Below the pieces are notes generated by a model. It was not told the DNA's origin and made no database searches. It saw only the letters and a program-made list of their open reading frames with translations. From Cyanobacteriota bacterium (lineage in GTDB: Bacteria; Cyanobacteriota; Cyanobacteriia; PCC-6307; Cyanobiaceae), in assembly GCA_026389315.1 (NCBI GenBank), contig JAPLIC010000061.1, positions 62,001-126,000 of the forward strand: a stretch of 64,000 bases of DNA, given 5' to 3'. The translations under genes and the position numbers were made by a program. This document shows, piece after piece, positions 1-10,215 of the stretch. Every line of letters starts with the position of its first letter. Position 1 is the stretch's first letter.

Positions 1-467
1 GCGCCCTGCGGGGGCTGGGGCTGGCCAGGGCCGTGGTCGTCCATGGGGCGGGGGGTCTCGATGAGGCGTCCCTGGCCGGTGCCAATGAATTGCGGCTATT
101 GGAGGCGGGTGCGATTCGCCAAGAATGGCTGGAGCCGGCCTCCCTGGGGTTGGCCCCCGCCCCCCTGGAGGCCCTGGCTGGCGGTGATCTGGCCACCAAC
201 GCGGCCCTCTTGGAGGCCGTGTTGCGGGGCCAGGGTCCAGCAGCCCATCGCGACGTCGTCGCCCTCAACACCGCCCTGGTGCTTTGGGCGGCGGGCCTGG
301 CCGCCTCCCCCGCCGCCGGGGTTCCCCTGGCCCTGGAGGCCCTGGCCCTGGGTCGTCCTTGGGCCAAGCTCCAGCAGCTTCGCGAGGTCCTGGAGGCGCC
401 GACGGCCGACGCCAACACCACCTTGAACTCCCCTCCCCATCAGACAGGGCAGACAGGTGCGGGATGA
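1..467 (+). CDS. trpD: Anthranilate phosphoribosyltransferase, C-terminal part
   Basis: Transfers phosphoribose from PRPP to anthranilate in tryptophan synthesis. Only the last 154 residues are inside the window; the frame is open from base 3 and the gene starts upstream. The visible part has the family's C-terminal pattern: [16 protein letters not shown], then an acidic stretch, then [17 protein letters not shown], the helix usually near the end of TrpD. The last 20 or so residues are polar and probably disordered. Its TGA overlaps the ATG of carA (ATGA), so the two are probably co-transcribed. Confidence 0.9.
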   Translation, partial: ALRGLGLARAVVVHGAGGLDEASLAGANELRLLEAGAIRQEWLEPASLGLAPAPLEALAGGDLATNAALLEAVLRGQGPAAHRDVVALNTALVLWAAGLAASPAAGVPLALEALALGRPWAKLQQLREVLEAPTADANTTLNSPPHQTGQTGAG

Positions 468-1693
468 TCGGCCCAACTGAGCCGCCCCTGGTGTCCGAGA
501 CCGCCACGACCCCAGTGCCCTTCCTTGTCCCCGGGCCCAGCTCCAGCCCCGGTAGCGCAGGCCAGACTGCCCCTGGCGCTCTGCTGGTGCTTGCCGATGG
601 AACCGTGCTGCGGGGTCTGGCCTGCGGCGCCCGCGGCACCGCCATCGGTGAAGTGGTCTTCAACACCGGCATGACGGGCTACCAGGAAGTCATGACCGAC
701 CCCAGCTACGCAGGCCAACTGGTCACCTTCACCTATCCCGAACTGGGAAACACCGGGGTCAATCCCCAGGACCTGGAAGCCAATCGCCCCCACGTCCGGG
801 GCCTGATCACCCGGCGCCTTTCCCCGGTGGCCAGCAACTGGCGGGCCACAGAAGACCTCGAACGCTGGTTGCAGCGCCATGGAGTGGTGGGCATCCGCGA
901 CGTCGACACCCGGGCCCTCGTCCGCCACCTGCGCGAGGGCGGCTCGATCAACGGCGCCATCAGCAGCGAGGGACTGAGCCCGGCGGTGTTGCTGCAGCGG
1001 GTGCGATCCGCCCCTTCGATGGCTGGGCTGAATCTGGCGGCCACGGTCAGCACCGGGGAGTCCTACAGCTGGTCCAGGCTCTGTGAGGCGGAATTCGACC
1101 AGCGACTCCAGGCTCAGCCTGAGCGGCCCTACCGCGTTGTGGCGGTGGATTTCGGCATCAAGCGCGCCATTCTCGAGCGGCTGGTGGCCCACGGCTGCGA
1201 GGTCACGGTGGTCCCCGCCGATGCCAGCCTTGAAGAGGTCCTCCAGCACCAACCTGAGGGGGTGTTTCTCTCCAACGGACCGGGCGATCCGGCAGCGGTG
1301 AGCGAAGGCATCGCCCTGGCCGGCCAACTGCTCAACCAGCCCGATCTCCCCCTGTTTGGCATCTGCCTCGGCCACCAGATCCTTGGCCTGGCCTTGGGTG
1401 GCCGCACCTTCAAGCTTGAGTACGGCCACCGGGGTCTCAACCACCCCTGCGGCAGCCCTGGTCAGGTGGAAATCACCAGCCAAAACCACGGATTCGCCCT
1501 GGCGGCCGACTCCTTGCCGGCGGGACAGGTACGGATCACCCACCACAATCTCAATGACCGAACGGTGGCGGCTCTGAGCTTGCTGGATCAGCCGGCCTTC
1601 GGCGTCCAGTACCACCCCGAAGCCAGTCCAGGGCCCCACGACTCGGACCACCATTTCGGACGCTTCGTTGGCCTGATGGCCGAGCGCCGCTGA
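464..1693 (+). CDS. carA: Carbamoyl-phosphate synthase small (glutaminase) subunit
   Basis: Hydrolyses glutamine and passes ammonia to CarB to make carbamoyl phosphate for arginine and pyrimidines. It has 409 residues, slightly longer than usual because of a Pro/Ser-rich N-terminus. The CPSase small-chain domain begins near residue 40 ([13 protein letters not shown]) and contains the family signature [14 protein letters not shown]. The class I glutaminase domain has nucleophile C301 in GICLGHQ and H384/E386 in YHPEASPGP, so the triad is intact. ATG 464 was chosen because it overlaps the trpD stop as ATGA; GTG 491 is an alternative. Frames open upstream of 464 run inside trpD and are not needed. 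Confidence 0.96.
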   Translation: MIGPTEPPLVSETATTPVPFLVPGPSSSPGSAGQTAPGALLVLADGTVLRGLACGARGTAIGEVVFNTGMTGYQEVMTDPSYAGQLVTFTYPELGNTGVNPQDLEANRPHVRGLITRRLSPVASNWRATEDLERWLQRHGVVGIRDVDTRALVRHLREGGSINGAISSEGLSPAVLLQRVRSAPSMAGLNLAATVSTGESYSWSRLCEAEFDQRLQAQPERPYRVVAVDFGIKRAILERLVAHGCEVTVVPADASLEEVLQHQPEGVFLSNGPGDPAAVSEGIALAGQLLNQPDLPLFGICLGHQILGLALGGRTFKLEYGHRGLNHPCGSPGQVEITSQNHGFALAADSLPAGQVRITHHNLNDRTVAALSLLDQPAFGVQYHPEASPGPHDSDHHFGRFVGLMAERR

Positions 1694-1822
1694 ACGCATT
1701 CAGGGCTGGTGATCCTTGCCATTGCGGCTGGAATTCAAAATCTTGCTGCGCGACCGGCGGGGGATGACTACACTTTCGCCTTTCCTGTCTGGGGAGCTGG
1801 ACCAATCACTGAACTGCAGCGT

Positions 1823-2173
1823 TTGACCGTGTCCCTGAGGGGGGGCTGCGACAAAACTGATCAAGCCTTGATCTTTGGCTTTACGGGTCAGCTGGATGCC
1901 TATTCGGACAAGCAGTTCAGCGCCTTCATCGCCGAGCACAGCCAAGGGGCGTCCCTTCCTTTGATCATCGACCTGAGCCGCATCGATTTCATCGATTCCT
2001 CAGGTCTGGGGGCCCTGGTGCAACTCGTCAAGAACTGCAAGGAGAGCGGCACTCCATTCGCCCTGATCGGCAATGCCAGGGTCGTGCAAACCGTCAAACT
2101 GGTGCGTCTCGAAGCCTTCTTGAATCTTCAGCCCTCTCTCGAAGCCGCCCTTGCCCAATTCGGGGCCGCCTGA
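1823..2173 (+). CDS. STAS-domain anti-sigma factor antagonist-like protein
   Basis: A single STAS domain of about 116 residues, the fold of SpoIIAA/RsbV proteins that bind anti-sigma kinases in partner switching. The loop DSSGLGALVQL (residues 58-68) carries the Asp-Ser-Ser that is phosphorylated in the family, here S59 or S60. The start is probably TTG 1823 or GTG 1829, giving a short β-strand before GCDKTDQALIFGFTGQLDA. The open frame extends back to GTG 1709, but those residues do not look like a STAS N-terminus. No kinase or phosphatase partner lies nearby. It overlaps the next gene by 23 bp, suggesting translational coupling with an rRNA-maturation operon. The regulated target is unknown. 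Confidence 0.8.
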   Translation: MTVSLRGGCDKTDQALIFGFTGQLDAYSDKQFSAFIAEHSQGASLPLIIDLSRIDFIDSSGLGALVQLVKNCKESGTPFALIGNARVVQTVKLVRLEAFLNLQPSLEAALAQFGAA

Positions 2174-2609
2174 ATCGGCAGTCCCGAGCGATCTCCTTTG
2201 GCTGAGCCATCTGCCCCCCTCCACGGCGGACGAGAATCTCGGTCCACTCCAATTGGCTTGGTTGGGCGATGCGGTGTGGGAACTGCACCAGCGGCTGCGC
2301 CACTGTCAGCGGGCCGGGCGCAGCGACGATCTGCACCGTGCGGTAGTCGCCAAGGTGAAAGCCGAAGCCCAGGCCCGGGCCCTGCAACAACTCCAGCCGC
2401 TCCTCAACGCCAGCGAACGGGATTGGGTCCGACGGGGACGTAATCGGGCCCGGGGCTCCAGCCGCGCTGGTTCGGCGGGCACGTACGGATGGGCCACGGG
2501 ATTTGAGACGATGCTGGGATGGCTCTTTCTTCGGAATCCCCAGCGGCTGGCCGAGTTGCTGGCCCACCTCGATAAGACCGACCCTTCCCCACCGCCTCCC
2601 AACCCATGA
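2151..2609 (+). CDS. mrnC: Mini-ribonuclease III
   Basis: An RNase III catalytic domain without a dsRNA-binding domain, the type that trims 23S rRNA ends in Firmicutes and cyanobacteria. Family marks are LAWLGDAVWELHQRLRH near residue 35, with the acidic catalytic pair typical of RNase III, the basic segment RRGRNRARG and the second acidic helix ATGFETMLGWLFL near residue 120. At 152 residues it is the usual size. The TTG start at 2151 lies within the STAS gene; a somewhat later start is possible. Its TGA overlaps the ATG of the RlmB gene, so an rRNA-processing nuclease and an rRNA methylase appear co-translated. Confidence 0.85.
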   Translation: MPNSGPPESAVPSDLLWLSHLPPSTADENLGPLQLAWLGDAVWELHQRLRHCQRAGRSDDLHRAVVAKVKAEAQARALQQLQPLLNASERDWVRRGRNRARGSSRAGSAGTYGWATGFETMLGWLFLRNPQRLAELLAHLDKTDPSPPPPNP

Positions 2610-4654
2610 GCCAGCCTCCAAATCGCCGCTCCGACAACCGTTTCCAACGGCGCCCCGGCGGCCGACCCGAGGGAGGGGGAGGGGGCCGGCGCTTTCCTTC
2701 TTCCTCTTCGGGCCCGCCGCCGCGCTGGGGGGGGGGCCGCCGTCCCGAGGGCTCCGGTGATCGCCCCTCCTCAGAGCGAGGCTCCTCCGAAGGCAGGCCC
2801 TATGGAGGCAAACCCTATGAAGGCAAGACCTTCGAAGCCAAGCCCTACGAGCGCAAGCCCTATCAGGGCCAATCCAGCGAAGGCCGCTCTTTTGAAGGCA
2901 AACGGCCAGGCTTCGACCGCTCCGGTCCGCCGCGCTCCGGTCCGCCGCGCTCGGGCCCTGAGCGCAGTGGGGGAGAGCGACCCAATTTTGATCGCCCCCG
3001 CAGTGACCGATCTTGGGGCGAACGACCCGGCGGCGACCGTGCTCGCTTCGATCGGCCCGGTGCTGAACGCTTCAGCAGGCCCTCGGCCGACCGGCGCCCC
3101 GGTCTCAGGCGCGACAACAGCGGTCGCCCGGAAGGACGACCCAGCCGCGATGGTCGCCCCTTCAACCGCGAAGGCGGCGCCGGCTCCCGCGACAACCGCC
3201 CGTCCTTCGATCGACCCCGGTTTGGCGGAGATGGACCCCAAGGGCTGCGCGATGGGGATCGGCGGCCCCGGCCAGGGGCCAGGGGACCCTTCGGGCGCCC
3301 TCCAGCCCGTTCGCTCCCCCCCACCGGCTCGCCGCCCATGGGGAGCGAAGGCCTCGAAGAGCAGGAGAGCTTCTCCGCCGATGCCCCCTCAGACCTTGTC
3401 TGGGGACGCCATTCGAGCCTGGCCGTGCTTGAGGGAGGCCGGCCCGTTCATCGCGTCTGGTGCACGCCTGAAATGCGGTTCAGCCCCCGCTTCCTGCAGC
3501 TGCTGCGCGAAGCCAAGGCCTCCGGCGTGCTGGTCGAAGAAGTCACCTGGGCGCGGCTGGGCCAAATCAGTGGTGGTGCCGTCCACCAGGGCATCGTGCT
3601 GCAACCGGCCGCCGCCGAAACCCTCGACCTGACCAGCCTGATCGAGGGCTGCAGCGCCCTCGGCGAAGCGCCCCTGCTGATGGCGGTGGATGGTCTCACC
3701 GATCCCCACAACCTGGGGGCGATCCTGCGCAGTGCGGAAGCCCTCGGGGCCCACGGCATGGTGCTGCCCCAACGGCGCAACGCCGGGCTTACCGGCTCGG
3801 TGGCCAAGGTGGCGGCCGGCGCCCTTGAACACCTGCCCGTGGCCCGGGTGGTCAACCTGAATCGCTCCCTGGAAACCCTCAAGCAGGAGGGCTACCGGGT
3901 CATCGGCCTGGCGGAAGAGGGCAGCGTCACCCTGGAGGAGGCCAACCTGGAGGGGCCCCTGGTCGTGGTCACCGGATCGGAAGGCGATGGCCTCTCGCTG
4001 CTGACCCGCCGCAATTGCGACCAACTCGTGCGCATCCCCTTGCGCGGCGCCACCCCAAGCCTGAATGCCTCCGTGGCCACCGCCCTGTTGCTCTATGAGA
4101 TCGCCAGGCGGGGCTGGATGGCGGGACTGCAAGGCAGCGCCCCCGCCCCGCGGCTGGTGCGCCCCGCCATGGCCAGCACTCCCCTGGTGGGCCTTGATGA
4201 TGAAGTGCCCGAAGCCGAGGCCCGCGCCTTCGACGCCGAGCCAGACGAGTCCCTGGAGGCCAGCGACGAACCAACCCAGGCCGGCAACGCTCCTGCAAGC
4301 GTCGAAATCCCGCCCGGCGAGCCCTCGGAAATCGCGGCCCAGCTGCCGCCAGCTCCCCAGCCCGCCTCAGCAAAAAGCGCGGCGGAGCCAGCCCCGGGGG
4401 CGGCCGCAACACCCCAAAGCGAACCCTCAGCAGAGCCCTGGCAGGCCGCGATCGCCCCTGGGGAACCCTTGACCAATGGCGCCAGCAGTCTGGGTGCCAC
4501 CCCAGGCAACGGCCAGGGGATGGGGGGGGCAACGCCATCGCAGGCAGAGCCCGCCCCGACCGTCGATCTTGGCCTTGAGGTGGTTGGCGGGGTCGATGCC
4601 GCCCGGGGGGCAGCGAGGACGCCATCGTTCTTCGACAACGACATTCGTCTCTGA
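2606..4654 (+). CDS. rlmB: RlmB/TrmH-type 23S rRNA 2'-O-methyltransferase with long disordered ends
   Basis: A SpoU-family (SPOUT) 2'-O-ribose methyltransferase. The substrate-binding domain begins at about residue 265 (WGRHSSLAVLEGG). The catalytic knot spans about 345-505, with DGLTDPHNLGAILRSAEALG, TGSEGDGLS and IPLRGATPSLNAS (N487). Family members are usually about 250 residues; this one has 682. Residues 1-260 are Arg/Gly/Pro/Ser/Asp-rich and include a YEGK/FEAK-type repeat run (about 65-95) and repeated RSGPPRSGP. Residues about 525-665 form an acidic Ala/Pro/Glu tail. Both look disordered. By inference from homologues the target is the 23S G2251-type site. The ATG overlaps the mrnC stop. 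Confidence 0.88.
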   Translation: MSQPPNRRSDNRFQRRPGGRPEGGGGGRRFPSSSSGPPPRWGGGRRPEGSGDRPSSERGSSEGRPYGGKPYEGKTFEAKPYERKPYQGQSSEGRSFEGKRPGFDRSGPPRSGPPRSGPERSGGERPNFDRPRSDRSWGERPGGDRARFDRPGAERFSRPSADRRPGLRRDNSGRPEGRPSRDGRPFNREGGAGSRDNRPSFDRPRFGGDGPQGLRDGDRRPRPGARGPFGRPPARSLPPTGSPPMGSEGLEEQESFSADAPSDLVWGRHSSLAVLEGGRPVHRVWCTPEMRFSPRFLQLLREAKASGVLVEEVTWARLGQISGGAVHQGIVLQPAAAETLDLTSLIEGCSALGEAPLLMAVDGLTDPHNLGAILRSAEALGAHGMVLPQRRNAGLTGSVAKVAAGALEHLPVARVVNLNRSLETLKQEGYRVIGLAEEGSVTLEEANLEGPLVVVTGSEGDGLSLLTRRNCDQLVRIPLRGATPSLNASVATALLLYEIARRGWMAGLQGSAPAPRLVRPAMASTPLVGLDDEVPEAEARAFDAEPDESLEASDEPTQAGNAPASVEIPPGEPSEIAAQLPPAPQPASAKSAAEPAPGAAATPQSEPSAEPWQAAIAPGEPLTNGASSLGATPGNGQGMGGATPSQAEPAPTVDLGLEVVGGVDAARGAARTPSFFDNDIRL

Positions 4655-4734
4655 AGCCTGAACTCGTCGGTCATGGGGCCGGCAAGATCAGGCTCCACGA
4701 TGGTCTGCATGGCCCACTCGCTGCCTTGCCATCC

Positions 4735-5004
4735 ATGAATCCCCTCCACTGGACAGTGCGAAGTCTGGCCAACGGCTTTGGTCTGGCCTGGTGGGCGCGG
4801 GTGGAAAGTCGCTCCCCGGATGCCGAGTACTGGTTCGGTCCATTTGGGCGGCGCCGCAGCCTGGATCTGGCCCTCCCGGCCTTTCTGCACGATCTGCAGA
4901 CCGAGGGAACCGCCTCGCTCCAATACCGGGTCCTGCGCACCTGCCGCCGCGAACCCCTCACCATCTACAGCGAGGGACCGCCGCCGGATCTGGGCCTGCG
5001 CTGA
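4735..5004 (+). CDS. DUF1816 domain protein
   Basis: A small protein (89 residues from ATG 4735; ATG 4726 is also possible) matching the cyanobacterial DUF1816 pattern: WWARVESRSPDAEYWFGPF followed by RRSLDLALPAFLHDL. Function is unknown. Some DUF1816 genes are found near photosynthesis and linker genes in other cyanobacteria, but nothing here ties it to a process. It lies 80 bp after rlmB and 45 bp before gatA on the same strand, so it may be part of either transcript. Confidence 0.75.
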   Translation: MNPLHWTVRSLANGFGLAWWARVESRSPDAEYWFGPFGRRRSLDLALPAFLHDLQTEGTASLQYRVLRTCRREPLTIYSEGPPPDLGLR

Positions 5005-5049
5005 GGCAGGGCCGGCTGATAGCGTCCAGCCTCGTGACGCAAAGGGTCG

Positions 5050-6531
5050 ATGGGCATCGCTGAATGGCGCCAGCGGTTGCGCAAGGGGGAGGTCTCGGCC
5101 CGACAACTGACCGAAAGCTGTCTGGCCCGCATTGACTCGGTCGACGCTCAGGTCCATGCCTTTTTGGAGGTGACCCGCGAACGGGCCCTGGCCGACGCCG
5201 ACCGCATCGACCTGGCCCGGGCCGCCGGCCAGGAGCTGCCGCCCCTGGCTGGCATTCCCATCGCCATCAAGGACAACCTCTGTACCCGCGGCATTCGCAC
5301 CACCTGCTCAAGCCGCATGCTGGAGGATTTTGTGCCCCCCTACGAATCCACCGTCACCGAGCGCCTGTGGCGGGCCGGCGCAGTGCTGATCGGCAAGACG
5401 AACCTCGACGAGTTCGCGATGGGCAGCTCCACCGAGACCTCCGCCTTCGGCCCCAGCCGCAACCCCTGGAATCCCCAACGGGTGCCGGGGGGCAGTTCGG
5501 GGGGCAGCGCCGCTGCGGTTGCCGCCGGCGAATGCGTGGCGGCCCTGGGATCCGATACCGGCGGATCGATTCGCCAACCCGCCGCTTTTTGCGGTGTCGT
5601 AGGTCTCAAGCCCACCTATGGGCGGGTCAGCCGCTGGGGATTGGTGGCCTTTGCCAGTTCCCTCGACCAGGTGGGACCCTTCAGCCACAGCGTCGCCGAC
5701 AGCAGCGAGATTCTGCAGGTGATTGCCGGTGCCGACCCCAGGGATTCCACCTGCCTGAACAGCCCCGTGCCGGACTATCTGGCCTCCCTGGAGCAACCCA
5801 TCAAGGGTCTGCGGGTGGGCATGATCCGCGAGTGCCTCGACGCCGAGGGACTGGCTCCCGAGGTCAAAGCGAGCGTGCTGGAGGCCGCCAAAGTGCTCGA
5901 AGGCCTGGGCTGCGAGCTGGTGGATGTCAGTTGTCCGCGGTTCAATGACGGCATCGCTACTTACTACGTCATCGCTCCTTCGGAGGCCTCCGCCAACCTG
6001 GCCCGCTACGACGGGGTGAAATACGGCCACCGCAGCCGCGCCGATGCCGCCAGCGAAAGCCTGGCCGTGATGACGGCCCGCAGCCGGGCCGAGGGATTTG
6101 GCGATGAGGTGCAACGTCGCATCTTGATCGGCACCTACGCCCTCTCGGCGGGCTATGTGGACGCCTACTACCACAAAGCCCAGCAGGTCCGCTCATTAAT
6201 CCGCCAGGACTTCGATCGGGCCTTCGAGCAGGTGGACCTGCTGTTGACCCCCACAGCCCCCACCACCGCCTTTGGCTTCGGCGCCCACAAGGACGATCCC
6301 CTGGCCATGTACCTGGCCGATCTGCTCACCATCCCCGCCAACATGGCCGGGCTGCCAGCCATCAGTGTGCCCTGCGGCTTCGACGACCAGGGCCTGCCGA
6401 TTGGCCTGCAATTGATCGGGGGCGTGTTGCAGGAAGCCACGCTGCTGCGCCTTGCCCATCACTACGAAGCGGTGGCCCGGGTGCAAAGCAGCAGGCCCCT
6501 AGCGGCCCTGGTGGCTGATGCCCTCGGTTGA
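5050..6531 (+). CDS. gatA: Asp/Glu-tRNA(Asn/Gln) amidotransferase subunit A
   Basis: The amidase subunit of GatCAB, which converts misacylated Glu-tRNA(Gln) to Gln-tRNA(Gln) with glutamine as ammonia donor. At 493 residues it has the usual length. The amidase-signature triad is complete: K74 in PIAIKDN, cis-S149 in GGSSGGSAA and nucleophile S173 in [16 protein letters not shown]. The ATG is preceded by a 45-bp gap after the DUF1816 gene. gatB and gatC are not in the window, which is common in cyanobacteria, where the three genes are dispersed. Confidence 0.97.
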   Translation: MGIAEWRQRLRKGEVSARQLTESCLARIDSVDAQVHAFLEVTRERALADADRIDLARAAGQELPPLAGIPIAIKDNLCTRGIRTTCSSRMLEDFVPPYESTVTERLWRAGAVLIGKTNLDEFAMGSSTETSAFGPSRNPWNPQRVPGGSSGGSAAAVAAGECVAALGSDTGGSIRQPAAFCGVVGLKPTYGRVSRWGLVAFASSLDQVGPFSHSVADSSEILQVIAGADPRDSTCLNSPVPDYLASLEQPIKGLRVGMIRECLDAEGLAPEVKASVLEAAKVLEGLGCELVDVSCPRFNDGIATYYVIAPSEASANLARYDGVKYGHRSRADAASESLAVMTARSRAEGFGDEVQRRILIGTYALSAGYVDAYYHKAQQVRSLIRQDFDRAFEQVDLLLTPTAPTTAFGFGAHKDDPLAMYLADLLTIPANMAGLPAISVPCGFDDQGLPIGLQLIGGVLQEATLLRLAHHYEAVARVQSSRPLAALVADALG

Positions 6532-6621
6532 GCCCTCCAAACCATCCCCATGACGAAACGCTGCAGACACTAGATCTGGTGTGCGATGAACAACCAGGAT
6601 CGCCAAGACGCTAGATATTGG

Positions 6622-6639
6622 GTGGGGCCCTAGCCCCAC
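6622..6639 (+). promoter_or_regulatory. Hairpin in the gatA-dnaE gap
   Basis: A perfect 7-bp inverted repeat GTGGGGC-CCTA-GCCCCAC lies 91 bp after gatA and 23 bp before the preferred dnaE start. It lacks a following T-run, so it is a weak candidate for an intrinsic terminator. It could instead be a 5'-UTR structure of dnaE. If dnaE is read from TTG 6618 the hairpin would fall in coding sequence, which is one reason to prefer the later start. Confidence 0.35.
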
Positions 6640-6662
6640 TTCCACCGCCAACCCCCCAAGCC

Positions 6663-9600
6663 TTGGCCTTCGTCCCCCTCCACAACCACAGCGACTACAG
6701 CCTGCTGGACGGCGCCTCCCAGCTGCCGGCGATGGTGGACAGGGCGGTTGAGCTGGGCATGCCGGCCCTGGCGCTCACCGACCACGGCGTCATGTACGGC
6801 GCCATCGAATTGCTGAAACTGTGCACCAAGGCCGGCATCAAGCCGATCATCGGCAATGAGATGTATGTGATCAACGGCTCGATCGCGGATCCCCAACCCA
6901 AAAAAGAACGGCGCTATCACCTGGTTGTGCTAGCCAAGAACGTCACGGGCTACCGCAATCTGGTCAAGCTCACCAGCATCAGCCACCTGCAGGGCATGCG
7001 GGGCCGGGGGATTTTCTCGCGGGCCTGCATCGACAAAAAACTGCTGGAGCAATACAGCGAGGGCTTGATCGTCGCCACCGCCTGCCTGGGGGGCGAGATC
7101 CCCCAGGCGATTCTGCAGGGTCGGCCGGAGGTGGCAAGGGAGGTGGCCCGCTGGTACCAAAGCGTCTTTGGCGACGATTTTTACCTGGAAATACAGGATC
7201 ACGGCGGACTCGAAGATCGACTCGTCAATGTCGAGATGGCACGCCTCGGCGCCGAACTGGGGATCGAGCTGATCGCCACCAACGACGCCCATTACCTCAG
7301 CGCCGGTGATGTCGAGGCCCATGACGCCCTGCTGTGCGTTCTCACCGGCAAGCTGATCAGCGATGAAAAACGCCTGCGCTACACGGGCACCGAATACATC
7401 AAGAGCGAAGCGGAAATGGCCCGGCTGTTCGCCGACCACCTCGACGGCGAAGTGATCAGGACCGCCATCGCCAACACGGTCCGGGTCGCCGACAAGGTGG
7501 AGGAATACGACATTCTGGGCCGCTATCAAATGCCCAACTTCCCCATCCCCGAGGGCCATACGGCCGTGAGCTATCTCAGCTGTGTGGCCGAGGCAGGGCT
7601 ACGGCAGCGCCTGGGCCTGGACGCCACGACAGCCATCGACCCGGCCTACGGCGAACGTCTGCAGTTCGAGCTGCAGGTGATGGAGCAGATGGGCTTTCCC
7701 ACCTACTTTTTGGTGGTGTGGGATTACATCCGCTTTGCCCGGGAGCAGGGGATACCGGTGGGACCGGGGCGGGGTTCGGCGGCGGGGTCGGTGGTGGCCT
7801 GGGCCCTGGGGATCACCGCCATTGATCCGGTGCAGCACGGCCTGCTGTTCGAGCGCTTCCTCAACCCGGAACGCAAGTCGATGCCTGATATCGACACCGA
7901 CTTCTGCATCGCCCGCCGTGGCGAGGTCATCGACTACGTGACCCAACGCTACGGCGAAGACAAAGTCGCCCAGATCATCACCTTCAACCGCATGACCTCC
8001 AAGGCGGTGCTCAAGGATGTGGCCCGGGTGCTTGACATTCCCTATGGCGAAGCCGACAGATTGGCGAAATTGATCCCCGTGGCCCGGGGCAAGCCAGCCA
8101 AGCTGGCCGAAATGATCGGCCCCGATTCCCCCAATGCCGACTTTCGCCAGAAGTACGAAGACGACGAGAAGGTGCGCCATTGGGTCGACCTGGCGATGCG
8201 CATCGAGGGGACCAACAAAACCGTCGGCGTCCATGCCGCCGGGGTCGTGATCGCCGCCGAACCGCTCGATCAACTGGTGCCGCTGCAGCGCAATAACGAC
8301 GGCCAGGTCATCACCCAGTACTACATGGAAGATGTGGAGGCGATGGGGCTGCTGAAGATGGACTTCCTCGGCCTCAAGAACCTGACCATGATCGAAAAAA
8401 CGATCGAACTGGTCAGTCAGGCCGGTGGCGAGCGGCTCGATCCCGACCGGTTGCCGCCCCAGGATGAAGCCACCTTCGCCCTATTGGCCCGCGGCGATTT
8501 GGAGGGCATTTTCCAACTGGAATCCAGCGGCATGCGCCAGATCGTGAGGGACCTCAAACCCTCATCGCTGGAAGATATATCTTCGATTCTTGCCCTCTAT
8601 CGACCCGGCCCCCTGGATGCGGGTCTGATTCCCAAATTCATCAACCGCAAGCATGGCCGTGAAGCCATCGACGTGGCCCACGTCAAACTCAAACCGATCC
8701 TGGCCGAAACCTACGGGATCATGGTTTATCAGGAGCAGATCATGCGCATTGCCCAGGATCTGGCGGGCTATTCGCTAGGTGAGGCCGACCTGCTGCGGCG
8801 GGCGATGGGCAAAAAGAAGAAAAGCGAGATGCAAAAACACCAGGACCTGTTCGTTAAAGGCGCCACCGAGCGGGGCGTTGATGGGCCGGTGGCAGAAGCC
8901 CTGTTTGAGCAGATGGTGCTGTTCGCCGAATATTGCTTCAACAAAAGTCACTCCACCGCCTATGGCGCGGTGACTTACCAAACGGCCTATCTCAAGGCCC
9001 ACTATCCCGTCGCCTACATGGCGGCCCTGTTGACGGTGAATGCGGGGGCCAGCGACAAGGTGCAGCGCTATATCGCCAACTGCCAGGCCATGGGCATCGA
9101 AGTGATGCCCCCCGATATCAACGCCTCCGGCATCGACTTCACGCCCAAAGGCGAACGCATCCTGTTTGGCCTGTCCGCCATCCGCAACCTGGGTGAAGGG
9201 GCCATCCGCCAATTGATGGAGACCCGTCGCCAGGAGGGCCCCTTCGCCAGCTTGGGCGATCTCTGCGACCGGCTGCCCTCCCAACAGCTCAACCGCCGCG
9301 CCCTCGAATCCCTCATCCACTGCGGTGCCCTCGACGCCCTGCAGGCCAACGCCAACCGAGCCCAGCTGATGGCCGACCTCGACCTGGTGCTGGAGTGGGC
9401 GAACGGCCGGGCCCGCGACCGCGCCAGCGGCCAGGGCAGCCTGCTGGATTTGTTAGGGGGAGGTGGCGAGCAAACGCCTGGAGTCAGTGGCGCCGCCCTG
9501 GCCCCCAAGGCGGCGCCGGTGGCCGACTACCCCCCCAACGACAAACTCAAACTCGAAAAAGAACTGCTCGGCTTCTACATTTCCGACCATCCCCTCAAAC

Positions 9601-10184
9601 AACTCAGCGGCGCCGTGCGCTTGCTTTCCCCCATCAGTTTGGGCAGCCTCGAAGAGCAGGCCGATAAGGCCAAGGTGAGCCTGGTGGCCATGGTGACCGA
9701 CCTGCGCCAGGTGAGCACCCGCAAGGGAGATCGCATGGCGGTGTTGGTGCTCGAAGACCTGACCGGCAGCAGCGAGGCGGTGGTGTTCCCCAAGAGCTAC
9801 GCCCGCTTGGCTGACCACTTGATGGTGGATGCCCGTCTTTTGGTGTGGGCCTCGGTCGATCGGCGCGACGAACGGGTGCAACTGATCGTCGATGACTGCC
9901 GCAGCATCGACGACCTGAAGCTGGTGCTGGTGGATCTGCCGGCGGACCAAGCCGGTGACATCGGTATTCAGCACCGCCTGCGCGAGTGCCTGCAGCGTCA
10001 CCGGCCCAACGACGATGAGGGGGGTCTGCGGGTGCCGGTGCTGGCCCGCATCAAGGACCAGCAGCGCAGCTCCATGGTGCGCTTGGGCCAGCAGTTCTGT
10101 GTGGCCGATGCCGATGCCGCCGTAGCGACCCTGAGCTCCGCCGATTTCCAAGCCTCCCTGCTCCATCCCCTGCAGTCGCCCTGA
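6663..10184 (+). CDS. dnaE: DNA polymerase III alpha subunit, intact
   Basis: The replicative polymerase subunit. Order of domains: PHP domain opening with [11 protein letters not shown]; polymerase core with catalytic D409/D411 in MPDIDTDFC and a third Asp, D567, in LKMDFLGL; then helix-hairpin-helix, OB fold and C-terminal region. About 1173 residues. Many cyanobacteria split dnaE with a trans-splicing intein; this copy is continuous and has no intein block. The start is TTG 6663, giving [13 protein letters not shown], the N-terminus I expect for DnaE. TTG 6618 in the same frame would add 15 Pro-rich residues. Confidence 0.96.
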   Translation: MAFVPLHNHSDYSLLDGASQLPAMVDRAVELGMPALALTDHGVMYGAIELLKLCTKAGIKPIIGNEMYVINGSIADPQPKKERRYHLVVLAKNVTGYRNLVKLTSISHLQGMRGRGIFSRACIDKKLLEQYSEGLIVATACLGGEIPQAILQGRPEVAREVARWYQSVFGDDFYLEIQDHGGLEDRLVNVEMARLGAELGIELIATNDAHYLSAGDVEAHDALLCVLTGKLISDEKRLRYTGTEYIKSEAEMARLFADHLDGEVIRTAIANTVRVADKVEEYDILGRYQMPNFPIPEGHTAVSYLSCVAEAGLRQRLGLDATTAIDPAYGERLQFELQVMEQMGFPTYFLVVWDYIRFAREQGIPVGPGRGSAAGSVVAWALGITAIDPVQHGLLFERFLNPERKSMPDIDTDFCIARRGEVIDYVTQRYGEDKVAQIITFNRMTSKAVLKDVARVLDIPYGEADRLAKLIPVARGKPAKLAEMIGPDSPNADFRQKYEDDEKVRHWVDLAMRIEGTNKTVGVHAAGVVIAAEPLDQLVPLQRNNDGQVITQYYMEDVEAMGLLKMDFLGLKNLTMIEKTIELVSQAGGERLDPDRLPPQDEATFALLARGDLEGIFQLESSGMRQIVRDLKPSSLEDISSILALYRPGPLDAGLIPKFINRKHGREAIDVAHVKLKPILAETYGIMVYQEQIMRIAQDLAGYSLGEADLLRRAMGKKKKSEMQKHQDLFVKGATERGVDGPVAEALFEQMVLFAEYCFNKSHSTAYGAVTYQTAYLKAHYPVAYMAALLTVNAGASDKVQRYIANCQAMGIEVMPPDINASGIDFTPKGERILFGLSAIRNLGEGAIRQLMETRRQEGPFASLGDLCDRLPSQQLNRRALESLIHCGALDALQANANRAQLMADLDLVLEWANGRARDRASGQGSLLDLLGGGGEQTPGVSGAALAPKAAPVADYPPNDKLKLEKELLGFYISDHPLKQLSGAVRLLSPISLGSLEEQADKAKVSLVAMVTDLRQVSTRKGDRMAVLVLEDLTGSSEAVVFPKSYARLADHLMVDARLLVWASVDRRDERVQLIVDDCRSIDDLKLVLVDLPADQAGDIGIQHRLRECLQRHRPNDDEGGLRVPVLARIKDQQRSSMVRLGQQFCVADADAAVATLSSADFQASLLHPLQSP

Positions 10185-10215
10185 AGGGCGGCACGCCGGC
10201 AGCCGTCGCCTGGGT

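Noticed and set aside
440..1699. 419-residue minus-strand ORF opposite carA
   Set aside because: Shadow of carA in a GC-rich genome; no recognisable motif, and the plus-strand protein is conserved throughout.
6586..6633. 16-codon ORF before dnaE
   Set aside because: No ribosome-binding site or known leader-peptide feature such as repeated codons.
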